Assembly: GCA_029939835.1 (NCBI GenBank)
Contig: JAOZSE010000005.1
Coordinates: 1-35,669 of the forward strand
DNA length: 35,669 nucleotides
Reading direction: 5' to 3'
Source: Pontiellaceae bacterium
GTDB taxonomy: Bacteria; Verrucomicrobiota; Kiritimatiellia; Kiritimatiellales; Tichowtungiaceae
Of the stretch, positions 1 through 10,343 are shown in pieces. The first letter of the stretch is position 1; the number at the start of each line of letters is the position of its first letter. Made by a program: the position numbers and the translations under genes. A model generated the notes under the pieces. The model worked only from the letters and a program-made list of their open reading frames with translations. It searched no databases and was not told the DNA's origin.

Positions 1-2658
1 CGGAAGTTTGGAGCGCAGAATGTCGGTGATCAGCTTCCGCAACTGGGCATGTTCCCCAAGTGCGCTGTAGATTTGAATCAATTCGAAGGCATTGTTCACG
101 TCCGCGCCCGCGCCGCCGCTTCGCAATTTCTTTTCAAGGGCCGCACGTCGCGCGGTCATTTTTTGCATCTGTTCGATCTGCTTCAGGAATCCGGCGGCAC
201 TCTCGTTGTTCACATCTTTTTCTGAAAATGCAGAAATCACGGCGCGGGCCTCATCGAACCGGCGAGTGCTCATATACAAATTAGCGAGCCGGAAGGTGGC
301 CTCCGGACTGAGCGGATAAAGCTGAACCGCCTGTTTGAAAGCATACTCCGCTTCGGCCTTTTCGCCGCGTGCATCATAGAGCCCGGCGATCGCACTGCGC
401 AGTTTGGAGAAGGTTTTACGAGCTACAATATCACGAGTGAACTTCGAATCGCTTACAAGACGACCCACATACCAATCCCAAAAATCATGGTCGTTTTTGA
501 TCATCTCTTTGGTGATTTTGGTCGGCTGGTTATTGATCTTCATGATGAGCCCGTGCGGCGTGAGGTAGGGATACATCCATGGGATCACATAGCTCTCTTC
601 GACGAAGAAATCGCGCTTGCGCAGTTTGCCGGTTTCGGGATCAATCGGATCGCGAGGTACGACGGCGAAACCCGCCTGACGGGTCGCTTCATCGGTTTTG
701 GTTTCGGTGATGAATTGATTGTGATCAAAAATCATTTTGCAGAGAATCCCGTTGATCTGCATGACCCCGCCGACGCCCTGCACCTGCACTTTTCCACCCT
801 CCATCTGCACGTCGGCGCCCGCCTTGATTTTTCCGCTTTTTATGCCCCGCACGTATTCATTGAAGGCGCGATTGCTGTCGAGCTGGGATGGAATCCAGAT
901 TTGATCGCCGTAGAGGTCGCGGGTCACGGCCATAAAGGTGTTGTCGGCCAGCGCATTCTGAGTGATGAGGTAGACATCGGGCCGCACCTGCGGGCAGTAG
1001 ATCATGTAGGTCGGCACGAAACGGCCCGGGTCGGTTCCGCCGAAGAAGATAGCATTGGTGCCCATCGGCGGCGGATAGTCCGGGTTCGGATATTTTGCCC
1101 ATTCGGCGTCAAATTTTTCCTGATCCTGATCGCAGTAGTACCAGATATCCTCCTTGATCCCCTCGGCTCCGCGCAACTGCCAGTTGCCAAACTGCCAGCC
1201 GAAGTCGTGCCCGTTCTGCTCTGAGCCGCCAACCACCTTAAGCTGTTTAGGGTTGTAATAATTTTTATGAATCAGCGAAAACGGCAGCAGGAATACCAGC
1301 AGGGTGCCGATCCAGCGGGTAAGAGGGTTGTTTTTCACCAGTGTTTCGAGCCACGCCATCAGCAGTAGTAGCCCGTAGCCGAGCCAGATGGCGTAAACCG
1401 CGTGGGACTGAATGTACTGCACACGCGCAATGAAAAGCGTCTGCATATCAATCTTCGGGTTCTGCAAAATAATGAAGAGAATTCCCACACCGACAAACGC
1501 CAGCACGGTTGTTAAAAACCACGCGCGGTTCTTTTTACCGATCCACGGAAGCGAGACGAAGGGAATCAGGGCCAGCAGGGCCGTGGGGCCGAAGAACTGA
1601 CTGCGCAGGTCGTGCAGGTAAGCCCCGATCTGATGGACAAAGCGAAGCGTAAACACATTGGCCAGCGTCACTTTTTCATACTGCCCGCGCGTGATGGCAT
1701 GCATAAGCCCTTCCCACGTGCGCGGGTAGCCCCAGTTGATGGGCGGGTTCTGCTCAGAAGCAAACGGCATATAGAGGTAAAACGACAGCCCCAAAAACAT
1801 CAGCAGATACGTCGCGCAGACCGTTTTGCCGTTGGGGAGAAAAAGACCGAGCACGGGAATGACGAGTGCGTAAATCGTCCAAAACCAGAAAGCCGTTTTT
1901 TCCGGCCCCTGATTCCACGCCCATTCCGCCGGACCGAATTTGTTAGCGGCAAGCATGATGGCATAAAAAACGGCGATGATGGCAAAATCACGACAAAGAC
2001 GAATTTTGCGCAATAATATGGCCAATCCAACAGCCAGCCCCATGAAAAGGATGGTCTGGTGATTGGTCATTCCAAGGCCATAGGTGAAGGCCATCAGGAA
2101 AAGCGGCTTCGGGTTGTCCGGCTCGACCATCCAGCGGTAGAGAAAGAGCAGCATCAGCGTTTGGAAAAAGATGTTGAGGCTGTACACCTCGGCAATCACC
2201 GACTGCGACCACATGCCCTGGCTGAAGGCCAGCAGCAGCCCGGACGAAATACCGGCCACGCAGCAGAAAATGCGCTCGGTCCGGTCGCCCAGTGTTGCCG
2301 ACACCCTCTTCAGGCTTCTCAGAAAATCAGTACCCGAACGGCTGACCAGCAGGGCCAGCACCCCGCAAGCCGCCGCGCCGGCAAAGGCCGAGAAAAAGTT
2401 GACCGCCCATGCGGGGTTCGGATGGCCGTGGTATTTCATAAAGTGAAACACCCACTGAAAACCCCAGGTGAGCAGACTCCAGATGGGATAGCCCGGCGGA
2501 TGCGGCACGCCCAGGTAGTCGGAAGCGACGATCAGTTCGCCGGAGTCCTCCAGCGTAACCGTCGGTGCGAGCGTGAGCGTATAGACGGTCAGTGCAATCA
2601 GAAACGTAAGCCCGAGGGCAATCCAGTCGGCCCGGTGGAAAAATGACGGTTTATTCAA
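1..2658 (-). CDS. GT117/DUF2723-family membrane protein with C-terminal TPR-like region (3' end outside window)
   Basis: The minus strand stays open for 886 codons and runs off the left edge, so the C-terminus is missing; the ORF track omits it because its stop is not in the window. The N-terminus has a membrane segment followed by 'LEDSGE' near residues 36-41 and 'GVPHPPGYPIW' near 50-60, the hallmark of DUF2723 (GT117, TMEM260/protein O-mannosyltransferase-like). Many hydrophobic helices follow to about residue 480, then a soluble, probably extracytoplasmic domain, and the last 130 visible residues look like TPR helices ('AEYAFKQAVQLYPLSPEATF'). The start is a TTG with GAGAGGA seven bases upstream; another TTG six bases earlier is too close to that site. 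Family knowledge suggests transfer of a sugar to exported proteins; the actual donor and acceptor are unknown. Confidence 0.88.
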   Translation of the reverse strand, partial: MNKPSFFHRADWIALGLTFLIALTVYTLTLAPTVTLEDSGELIVASDYLGVPHPPGYPIWSLLTWGFQWVFHFMKYHGHPNPAWAVNFFSAFAGAAACGVLALLVSRSGTDFLRSLKRVSATLGDRTERIFCCVAGISSGLLLAFSQGMWSQSVIAEVYSLNIFFQTLMLLFLYRWMVEPDNPKPLFLMAFTYGLGMTNHQTILFMGLAVGLAILLRKIRLCRDFAIIAVFYAIMLAANKFGPAEWAWNQGPEKTAFWFWTIYALVIPVLGLFLPNGKTVCATYLLMFLGLSFYLYMPFASEQNPPINWGYPRTWEGLMHAITRGQYEKVTLANVFTLRFVHQIGAYLHDLRSQFFGPTALLALIPFVSLPWIGKKNRAWFLTTVLAFVGVGILFIILQNPKIDMQTLFIARVQYIQSHAVYAIWLGYGLLLLMAWLETLVKNNPLTRWIGTLLVFLLPFSLIHKNYYNPKQLKVVGGSEQNGHDFGWQFGNWQLRGAEGIKEDIWYYCDQDQEKFDAEWAKYPNPDYPPPMGTNAIFFGGTDPGRFVPTYMIYCPQVRPDVYLITQNALADNTFMAVTRDLYGDQIWIPSQLDSNRAFNEYVRGIKSGKIKAGADVQMEGGKVQVQGVGGVMQINGILCKMIFDHNQFITETKTDEATRQAGFAVVPRDPIDPETGKLRKRDFFVEESYVIPWMYPYLTPHGLIMKINNQPTKITKEMIKNDHDFWDWYVGRLVSDSKFTRDIVARKTFSKLRSAIAGLYDARGEKAEAEYAFKQAVQLYPLSPEATFRLANLYMSTRRFDEARAVISAFSEKDVNNESAAGFLKQIEQMQKMTARRAALEKKLRSGGAGADVNNAFELIQIYSALGEHAQLRKLITDILRSKLP

Positions 2659-2738
2659 AATCAAATCCTCTCTTACAGTTCCAGAAGTTTATGGAATAAG
2701 CCTTTTTTGTGCGCGATGGTCAAGAGTACAGAGTTCTC

Positions 2739-2767
2739 TTGCGAAAAAACGTTCAACAGCTTATACA
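2739..2767 (+). promoter_or_regulatory. Putative sigma-70 promoter of the NERD gene
   Basis: TTGCGA (2739-2744) and TATACA (2762-2767) are separated by exactly 17 bases. Transcription would start about seven bases downstream, at or next to the ATG at 2775, giving a leaderless or nearly leaderless mRNA. No Shine-Dalgarno sequence is visible before that ATG, which fits. This is pattern-based only. Confidence 0.35.
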
Positions 2768-2774
2768 ACTTTTT

Positions 2775-3512
2775 ATGGAAACGGGCACAAATACAGAAGA
2801 GAGCCGCTTTGCAAAAGTGTACGGAAGTCCCGGGCAGGGTCCCCGAACCCTCGGCCCGTTGCGCGTCTTCTGGCCGCTCGCCCCGATTTGTCTGGCGGCA
2901 GGCTGGGTGCTGCACGCCGCCCTGCCCGTTCCAAAAATTTCCACCTCGCAGGCCGGGTTTCTTTTCATCCTGCTGGCCGTGGTACTCGCCCTCTTCACCA
3001 CGTGGAGTGCAAAGCGGCTTCGCAGTTTCCTTAAAGGGGCCGAGGGCGAAGAAACCGTCGCGCGTATTCTTTCCTTCCTGCCTTCCGGCCACACCGTCTT
3101 CAACGACCTTCAACTTGATCCCGGCGGCCCCGCCTTCGATCATATCGTTGTCGCTCCCGCCGGCATCTTCGTCATCGAAACCAAAAACTGGAGCGGAAAG
3201 ATTACCTTCGAAGAGGGACAGGTACTCTGTAACGGGCGCACACCGAGCCGCCCGCCGATCAAACAGGTTAAAGAGGAAGCCGCAGCACTGCTTGATCATC
3301 TTTCTTCGGTAGGCTGTCCCGACGCACCGGTCTATCCGGTTGTCTGCTTCGTCGGCAACCGTCCGCAGGACGGCCTTTCCAATATCGGCGGGGTGCGCAT
3401 CTGCACCGAGACCGATTTGCGTACGCTTTTTGAGAACACCCTCGAAACACCGGTGCCTGCCGGGACGCTCGGCATGATTGCCGACGAACTTGTCCGCTGC
3501 GCGGAAAGCTGA
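2775..3512 (+). CDS. Membrane-anchored NERD (nuclease-related) domain protein
   Basis: This 245-aa protein has two hydrophobic helices (about residues 31-52 and 61-78) followed by a NERD domain (about 85-200). The domain shows 'GAEGEETVARIL', then 'FDHIVV' (D122) and 'IETKNW' (E135, K137), which match the D...ExK layout of the PD-(D/E)xK nuclease fold. Family members are thought to act on DNA, but their roles are mostly unproven. The ORF track starts at a GTG at 2709; I prefer the ATG at 2775 because a good promoter lies between the two and neither start has a clear ribosome site. The gene is divergent from the GT117-like gene. It could equally be a membrane-bound sensor with an inactive nuclease fold. 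Confidence 0.8.
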   Translation: METGTNTEESRFAKVYGSPGQGPRTLGPLRVFWPLAPICLAAGWVLHAALPVPKISTSQAGFLFILLAVVLALFTTWSAKRLRSFLKGAEGEETVARILSFLPSGHTVFNDLQLDPGGPAFDHIVVAPAGIFVIETKNWSGKITFEEGQVLCNGRTPSRPPIKQVKEEAAALLDHLSSVGCPDAPVYPVVCFVGNRPQDGLSNIGGVRICTETDLRTLFENTLETPVPAGTLGMIADELVRCAES

Positions 3513-3534
3513 AAAACAGAATGACTAAATACCC

Positions 3535-3634
3535 AATGACGAAGGAAGCTCTAAACCCAAAGCTCGAACAACTGTCTTTGCCATTTTTTCATTCGTGTTT
3601 CTTTGGGTATTTGGGTGTTTCGAACTTCGTCATT
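3535..3634. repeat. 100-nt imperfect intergenic palindrome (AATGACGAAG family)
   Basis: The left arm begins AATGACGAAG (3535-3544) and the right arm ends CTTCGTCATT (3625-3634). Inside, CCCAAAG-type sequence on the left (about 3556-3562) is mirrored by CTTTGGG on the right (3601-3607), with small internal indels. A loop of about 25 nt sits at 3571-3595. An extra partial copy of the left arm (AATGACTAAATACCC) lies just upstream at 3520-3534. The element fills the gap between the NERD and DJ-1 genes and holds no credible gene. Confidence 0.7.
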
Positions 3635-3668
3635 AAAAAATCCGGCCTTGCCGGATAAGGAGGTTCCC

Positions 3669-4214
3669 ATGGCCAGGGTACTGATTCCAATCGCTGACGG
3701 CTGCGAAGAAATGGAAACCGTCATTACCACCGACATCCTGCGCCGTGCCGGCTGGGATGTGGTGCTCGCCGGCATTCAGGGCGATAAACCCGTCACCGCT
3801 TCACGCCAGGTGAAACTCATTCCCGATGCCCGCTGGGAAGAGCTGGAACTGCTTTCATTCGACGTGCTCGCCCTGCCGGGTGGTGGCGGCGGCACAGAAG
3901 CCCTCTGCAAACACGACGGCGTGCAGGAAACCCTGCGCATCTTCGACATCAAGGAAAAATGGATTGCCGCCATCTGCGCCGCGCCGCTCGCGCTGCACAC
4001 AGCAGGCGTGCTCAAAGGCCGCGAGTTCACCTGCTATCCCGGCGTGGAAAAAGATATCGGCCGTGCCGACCGGTCAGACGATGCCGTTGTCGTGGACGCC
4101 CACATCGTCACCAGTCAGGGGCCCGGCACGGCGATTGCCTTTGCCCTGAAGCTGGTCAAACTCATTGACGGCGTGGCGGCCACCGAAAAAGTCCGCAACG
4201 GCCTCCTATGCTGA
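3669..4214 (+). CDS. DJ-1/PfpI (YajL/ThiJ-like) family protein
   Basis: The 181-aa product is the normal length for the DJ-1 group. It has the diagnostic 'GCEEMETV' segment, whose last Glu (E16) corresponds to the conserved acid of DJ-1, and the nucleophile elbow 'AAICAAPLAL' with Cys103 in place of human Cys106. The 'GPGTAIAFAL' segment near residues 155-164 is also typical. The ATG at 3669 follows AAGGAGG, so the 22 upstream codons of the ORF track are not used. Family members are described as glyoxalase III or protein deglycase-like, or as oxidative-stress chaperones; which applies here cannot be told. Its end overlaps the next gene by seven bases, so the two are probably translated together. 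Confidence 0.9.
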   Translation: MARVLIPIADGCEEMETVITTDILRRAGWDVVLAGIQGDKPVTASRQVKLIPDARWEELELLSFDVLALPGGGGGTEALCKHDGVQETLRIFDIKEKWIAAICAAPLALHTAGVLKGREFTCYPGVEKDIGRADRSDDAVVVDAHIVTSQGPGTAIAFALKLVKLIDGVAATEKVRNGLLC

Positions 4215-5119
4215 AGAAGCCACTCGTGTCGACAAGCAACCAGCGTGTCCGGATACTGATCAACCCGAGCTCCGGTATGGGGTTCGCGCTTGACCGTATT
4301 CGTGACGCCCTCATGGAGCACTGGGATCTGCCCGGCACCGAACTTTCGCTTCAGTTCAGCAAATCCAAAGAGGACGGACAGGCCAAGGCACGCCGCGCGG
4401 TGGAAGAAGGGGTTGGCCGGCTGCTGGTTATCGGTGGGGACGGGTTTGTCAACAATATCGGCAGCGTACTCATCGGTACAGATGTCGCGTTAGGCGTGAT
4501 TCCCGCCGGAAGCGGCAACGGATTTGCACGACACTTTGACATTCCGCTCGATCTGGTCAAAGCCACCGTGGCATTGGCCTCCGCCGAGATACAGCCCATT
4601 GATGTCGGTGTCGCCAACGGGCATCCCTTTTTCGTTACCTGCTCGCTGGCATGGGATGCCGCGCTGGTGAGGGTGTTCGATAAATCGCCCGTGCGCGGTG
4701 TGCTTCCCTATGTTTTTGCCGCTGTGTATGAACTCTTCGAATACACACCCGAACCTTTTACGCTGCTGATCGACGGCGAAGAAGAGATCATTATTGAAGA
4801 CCCGATACTCTGCACCATCGCCAATCTCACCCAGTATGGCGGCGGCGCGCAGATCGCGCCCGGCGCGCGGGCCGACGATGGAAAGCTTCAGCTCGTTACG
4901 CTCCGCCAGCGCGATGTGCCCTGGTTTATTCCCATGCTTGGAAAGTTGTTTGACGGCACCATTGACCGCATCCATGAAATTCATACGCGCTCTTTCCGCA
5001 CCCTCACCGTCCGGCGCAAAAAGGAGGGGCCGATGCAGATCGACGGCGAACTGCTCTCGGCCCCGGCCAAAGTTGAAATCAGCGTGCGCCCGTGCGCGCT
5101 GACCGTTCTCGTTCCTTAG
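4208..5119 (+). CDS. Diacylglycerol/sphingosine kinase-like lipid kinase (YegS/DgkB family)
   Basis: The 303-aa protein has 'ILINPSSGMG' near residue 17, the nucleotide loop 'VIGGDGF' (74-80) and 'IPAGSGNGFARHF' (98-110), then a beta-rich C-terminal domain ending with a 'MQIDGE' segment. This is the layout of the DAGK catalytic family, which phosphorylates lipids such as diacylglycerol at the inner membrane. The usual GGDGT reads GGDGF here and is followed by VNNI rather than the common NEV-type sequence, so substrate or activity may differ. No separate ribosome site is evident; coupling to the DJ-1 gene is likely. The stop codon overlaps that of the convergent MscS gene. Confidence 0.88.
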   Translation: MLKKPLVSTSNQRVRILINPSSGMGFALDRIRDALMEHWDLPGTELSLQFSKSKEDGQAKARRAVEEGVGRLLVIGGDGFVNNIGSVLIGTDVALGVIPAGSGNGFARHFDIPLDLVKATVALASAEIQPIDVGVANGHPFFVTCSLAWDAALVRVFDKSPVRGVLPYVFAAVYELFEYTPEPFTLLIDGEEEIIIEDPILCTIANLTQYGGGAQIAPGARADDGKLQLVTLRQRDVPWFIPMLGKLFDGTIDRIHEIHTRSFRTLTVRRKKEGPMQIDGELLSAPAKVEISVRPCALTVLVP

Positions 5120-6000
5120 GCTTCGTGTTTATAGACGTGCACATCACGCTGCGGGAACGGGATGGAAAGCCCTTCGGCTTCGATCCGTTTTTTGATGGCT
5201 TCATTGAGGGCGAAGAAAACATCCCAATAGTCTGCCACCTTCACCCACGGCCGCACCGCCAGATCAATACTGCTGTCGCTCATCGCCAGCACGCCGACCA
5301 TCGGCGCAGGGTCTTTCAGTACACGCGGATCTTTGGTGACTTCATCCATGATGGCCGCTTTGGCCGTATCAATGCTGTCGCCGTAGCTGATGCTTCCAAC
5401 CAGATCGAGGCGGCGAATGCCCTCGACGGAATAGTTGATGATGCTGTCACCCATCATTTTGGCGTTGGGGACAATGACACGTTTATTGTCGGGTGTAGTC
5501 AGCGTTGTCGTAAAAATATGAATATTTTTTACAACCCCTGCTGTACCGCCGCCTTCAATGTAGTCGCCCGTTTTGAAAGGGCGGAAAAGAATAATGAGCA
5601 CGCCGGACGCAAAGTTAGCCAGCGAACCCTGGAGCGCCAAACCAACGGCTAAACCGGCAGCACCGAGCACGGCAATGAATGACGTGGTTTGAATCCCAAT
5701 CTGACCCAGCGCCGCGAGAATCACGAACACCATCAGCGCCACGTAAACCATACTGCTCGCAAACCCGACAATTGCAGCATCCACCTTCGCGCGCTGCATC
5801 ATTTTCTCCAGCAGCTTCCGAAGAAGTTTCGCCACCCAGCGCCCGATAACAAAAACCAGAATCGCCGCGACGATTTTGAGCCCGAACTCCATCAGCAGTT
5901 CCTGCGCTGTCACCAGCCATTCCGGTTTAGCGGTAAACATTTCCTGAACATTGCTCAGTGCGTTCTGCACCGCATTGGTTTGCACCACATTTGTTTCCAT
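5116..6000 (-). CDS. Small-conductance mechanosensitive channel, MscS family
   Basis: The 294-aa product matches the length and layout of E. coli-type MscS. It has TM1 (about 35-58), TM2 (about 78-98) and the glycine/alanine-rich pore helix TM3 (about 107-140, 'GLAVGLALQGSLANFASG'). A cytoplasmic beta domain follows, starting 'RPFKTGDYIE' and containing 'IVPNAKMMGDSIINYS'. It would release solutes on hypo-osmotic shock. AAAGGAGG lies just upstream of the ATG. The gene is convergent with the lipid kinase and the two overlap by four bases at their stop codons. Nothing unusual is seen in the pore sequence. Confidence 0.93.
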   Translation of the reverse strand: METNVVQTNAVQNALSNVQEMFTAKPEWLVTAQELLMEFGLKIVAAILVFVIGRWVAKLLRKLLEKMMQRAKVDAAIVGFASSMVYVALMVFVILAALGQIGIQTTSFIAVLGAAGLAVGLALQGSLANFASGVLIILFRPFKTGDYIEGGGTAGVVKNIHIFTTTLTTPDNKRVIVPNAKMMGDSIINYSVEGIRRLDLVGSISYGDSIDTAKAAIMDEVTKDPRVLKDPAPMVGVLAMSDSSIDLAVRPWVKVADYWDVFFALNEAIKKRIEAEGLSIPFPQRDVHVYKHEA

Positions 6001-6176
6001 GGCCTCCTCCTTTATTTTTATAACCTGTCCCGGAGCAGGCTGTACCTTGCCGCTGCCGTGCCGAGGAGAGAAACTTTAGCTTTTATTTTTAAAAACCGAA
6101 TCTTTTTTGTCGGGTTTTTACGGCATCCGAAAACGAGGAGTCTGAATAGCCCCCTTGTCAAGTAGCTCATTTTTCT

Positions 6177-6206
6177 TTAGCGTGCTCTATATTAGCGTGC
6201 TTTATA
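6177..6206 (+). repeat. 15-bp tandem duplication before the DUF481 gene
   Basis: TTAGCGTGCTCTATA (6177-6191) is followed directly by TTAGCGTGCTTTATA (6192-6206), with one mismatch. The pair ends at the AAGGAGGGG ribosome site. Each copy contains a TATA-like segment, so it may be a duplicated promoter -10 region or a paired operator. Confidence 0.6.
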
Positions 6207-6218
6207 AGGAGGGGTGCC

Positions 6219-7244
6219 ATGAAAAGAATGCTGTTTATACTGTTTCTGGGAGTCGCCACGATTGTAACGGCGGATCAAGTTGAAATGCAGGACGGTTCTG
6301 TTCTAAAGGGACAGATTCTTTCCATTTCTGAAACATCCATTGAGCTGGAAACAGCCTATGTGGGCACTCGGAAGGTGGACCGCGCCCAAGTGGCGTCGTT
6401 CTCGACCGATGAGCCCATCTATATTCGTCTGACCGGCGGAACGGTTGTTCCCGGGCCTGTGCTGGCAGATGATGCGAACGAACTGATCCTCAAAGGTCCC
6501 GACGGAATGTTCCGGACAGAGCTCGTTATGATCAAAGAGGGTTGGCGAACGCCAGATCAGGATCCCCGGACCAAGGATCTCCTGCGAAAATGGAGATATC
6601 GTGCTGAAGCCCGACTCAGTGGAAAATCCGGCAATACCAGTGAAAAGAATACGAGCGCCGCGTTTGACGCAACGCTTTCGGGAAAAAATGACGAACTCAA
6701 ATTTTACGTTTTATACAGTCGCAGTGAATCCGAGGGCGTCAAAATCACGGATGAGCGAAAGGGCGGCCTTCGCTACACCTCCTATTTCAGTGATCCCTGG
6801 GGCTGGTATATACGCGCAGAGCTGGAAAACGATGAGTTTGAAAACATCCGGTTGCGTACGACAACAGCCGGCGGCTTGAGTTACCGCTTCTGGTCCGAGG
6901 CGCATAAAAAGTTGAGTGCCAGTGCCGGTGTAAGCTATCGCTATGAAGATTATTACGACGCTTCACCCAGCGAGGGCGCCGTGGGGCTGGACTTCGGCTT
7001 GCAACACTATTATCGTCTGAATAACCGGTTCGAGATCAACAACGAACTTTCCTATATCCCCTCTGTAGAGGATGCCGCAAGCTATCTGATCATTCATGAC
7101 AGCTGGGTAAACTTTCCGCTGGGCGACTCTGATATGTGGAAAATCCGGCTGGGACTGCACAACGATTACAATGCCACGCCCAAGGGCGGGCGCGACCGGC
7201 TCGACACCACCTACTACAGCGGTCTTGTGGTGGATTGGGAATAA
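6219..7244 (+). CDS. DUF481 (YdiY-like) outer-membrane beta-barrel protein
   Basis: The 341-aa protein starts with a short signal peptide (about residues 1-18). An N-terminal part of about 100 residues has two similar segments, 'VEMQDGSVLKGQI' and 'IRLTGGTVVPGPV', a small beta module often placed before DUF481. From about residue 115 alternating amphipathic strands ('WRYRAEARLSGKSGNTS', 'LSYRFWSEAHKKLSASAGVSYRY') predict a barrel, ending 'YYSGLVVDWE'. DUF481 proteins are outer-membrane proteins, some salt-induced, of unknown transport role. A strong AAGGAGGGG site sets the ATG. It appears to be a single-gene unit, convergent with the flavodiiron gene; a weak CCGAAA/TTTCGG inverted repeat (7323-7346) lies between them. 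Confidence 0.82.
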   Translation: MKRMLFILFLGVATIVTADQVEMQDGSVLKGQILSISETSIELETAYVGTRKVDRAQVASFSTDEPIYIRLTGGTVVPGPVLADDANELILKGPDGMFRTELVMIKEGWRTPDQDPRTKDLLRKWRYRAEARLSGKSGNTSEKNTSAAFDATLSGKNDELKFYVLYSRSESEGVKITDERKGGLRYTSYFSDPWGWYIRAELENDEFENIRLRTTTAGGLSYRFWSEAHKKLSASAGVSYRYEDYYDASPSEGAVGLDFGLQHYYRLNNRFEINNELSYIPSVEDAASYLIIHDSWVNFPLGDSDMWKIRLGLHNDYNATPKGGRDRLDTTYYSGLVVDWE

Positions 7245-7359
7245 CTTGTCACGCCTCGCGTGGCCTTCCGCTCTTCAATAAACTCTCGTTCAAGTCTAAG
7301 CCTGATAGCTCATCTCTCAGAGCCGAAAAGGATGCGCTAATTTCGGTGCAGTAACGTTT

Positions 7360-8541
7360 TTACAGCAATCCGGCCGCGCGGTGTTTGGCGGCGATGGTTT
7401 TGGCCAGTGCGTCGAGCTCCTTAAACGCTTCGGCCTTGGGATGACCTTTGGCGACGACGGGTTCAAGCAGTTCAACTTTGAGCGACGGCAGCAGCTCGCC
7501 CGCTTTTTTGAGCGGGCCGGGGCTCCAGCCGTAAGAACCGAAGACGGCGGCAAATTTTGCCTTGGGTTTGAGCCGGTCGATCAGGAAGGCCGTGTTGACT
7601 GCGCAGGGGTGGAGCGCAGCCATGACGACGGAGGAGCCGAGCACAATCGTGGCCGCGTCAACAAGACTGCTTGAAATGTCGTTGAGCGAAAGACCAACCA
7701 GGTCAAAGAGTTTCACGGCAACGCCCTGCTTCTCAATTTTCTCTGCAAGATACTCGGCCATGATGCGGGTGCTTCCGTGCGTGGAGACGAATGCCAGCAG
7801 CGCGAGGTTTTTGGGCTCGCCGCGCATCCAGTCGTCGTAGAGGTCGAGGATTTTCTGCGGCTGGTCATAGACGGGGCCGTGACTTGTGCAGATGGTTTCA
7901 ATATCGAGTTCGGCGAGACGGTCGAGGTGCCTGACGCTCACTTTGGCGTAAAGCATCATGATTTCGGCATAGTATTCCTTGGCCTCTTTGTAGACGACGG
8001 GGTTGTCGCCCGCGAAGAGTTCATCGCCGAAGGAATAGTGCGAGCCGAACAGATCGCAGCTGAAGAGCAGCTTATCTTCCGGGATGTAGGTAGCGGTGGT
8101 TTCCGGCCAGTGTACCCACGGCAGGTGCAGGAAGCGCAGGGTTTTATTACCAAGCGAAACTTCTTCGCCATCTTTTACCAGCTGAAAGCGGTCGTCGGAA
8201 ACAGTCACCAGATCCTGAAGCATTTCTTTGGTCTTCTGCAGGCAGAGGATTTTTGCATCCGGATATTTGCCGAGTACTTCTGGAATGGCTCCGGAATGGT
8301 CCTGTTCGGTGTGGTTGCAGACGATGTAATCTATCTTCTCCACCCCTTCGAGATTGCGGAAAAGATCGTCCATCTTGTCGGGATCGACAGTGTCGATCAG
8401 CGCGGTCTTTTCCGACCCCTCTATAAGGTAAGCGTTATACGTCGTGCCGTACGGCAGCGGCATCAGCGCGTCGAACAGCTTGCGGTCCGGATGCAGCGCC
8501 CCGACCCAGAAAACACCCTCTTTAATTGCTCTTTTGCTCAC
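7360..8541 (-). CDS. Flavodiiron protein (A-type flavoprotein, FprA-like)
   Basis: The 393-aa product has a metallo-beta-lactamase-like domain (about 1-245) with all expected di-iron ligands: 'HTEQDH' (H77, E79, D81), H144 in 'HWPE', D163 in 'SCDLFGSH' and H221 in 'SHGP'. A flavodoxin domain (about 248-393) has the FMN loop 'STHGSTRIMA'. Such proteins reduce O2 to water or NO to N2O using electrons from rubredoxin, protecting anaerobes. There is no fused rubredoxin domain and no rubredoxin gene nearby. The start is GTG, preceded by GGGAGAG. The gene is divergent from thiC. This suggests an anaerobic or microaerophilic lifestyle. Confidence 0.94.
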   Translation of the reverse strand: MSKRAIKEGVFWVGALHPDRKLFDALMPLPYGTTYNAYLIEGSEKTALIDTVDPDKMDDLFRNLEGVEKIDYIVCNHTEQDHSGAIPEVLGKYPDAKILCLQKTKEMLQDLVTVSDDRFQLVKDGEEVSLGNKTLRFLHLPWVHWPETTATYIPEDKLLFSCDLFGSHYSFGDELFAGDNPVVYKEAKEYYAEIMMLYAKVSVRHLDRLAELDIETICTSHGPVYDQPQKILDLYDDWMRGEPKNLALLAFVSTHGSTRIMAEYLAEKIEKQGVAVKLFDLVGLSLNDISSSLVDAATIVLGSSVVMAALHPCAVNTAFLIDRLKPKAKFAAVFGSYGWSPGPLKKAGELLPSLKVELLEPVVAKGHPKAEAFKELDALAKTIAAKHRAAGLL

Positions 8542-8591
8542 GTTTCACTCTCCCTGTAAATGAGCGTATACGTTTCCATCTGCTGTTCCGG

Positions 8592-10279
<1,688 letters not shown>

Positions 10280-10343
10280 AAGTGCTATCCCCTTGTTGCG
10301 GAGATGCTTTCCGAAACCGCAAAAACGTATCTATACTAGGTCT

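Noticed and set aside
487-1224. 245-aa plus-strand ORF
   Set aside because: It lies opposite the GT117-like gene, whose minus frame stays open to the window edge and matches DUF2723; the plus ORF has no recognisable domain.
2059-2646. 195-aa plus-strand ORF
   Set aside because: It is the antisense shadow of the membrane part of the GT117-like gene and is rich in His, Arg and Gln in the way shadow frames are.
2673-3299. 208-aa minus-strand ORF over the NERD gene
   Set aside because: The plus frame carries the NERD motifs; the minus frame has none.
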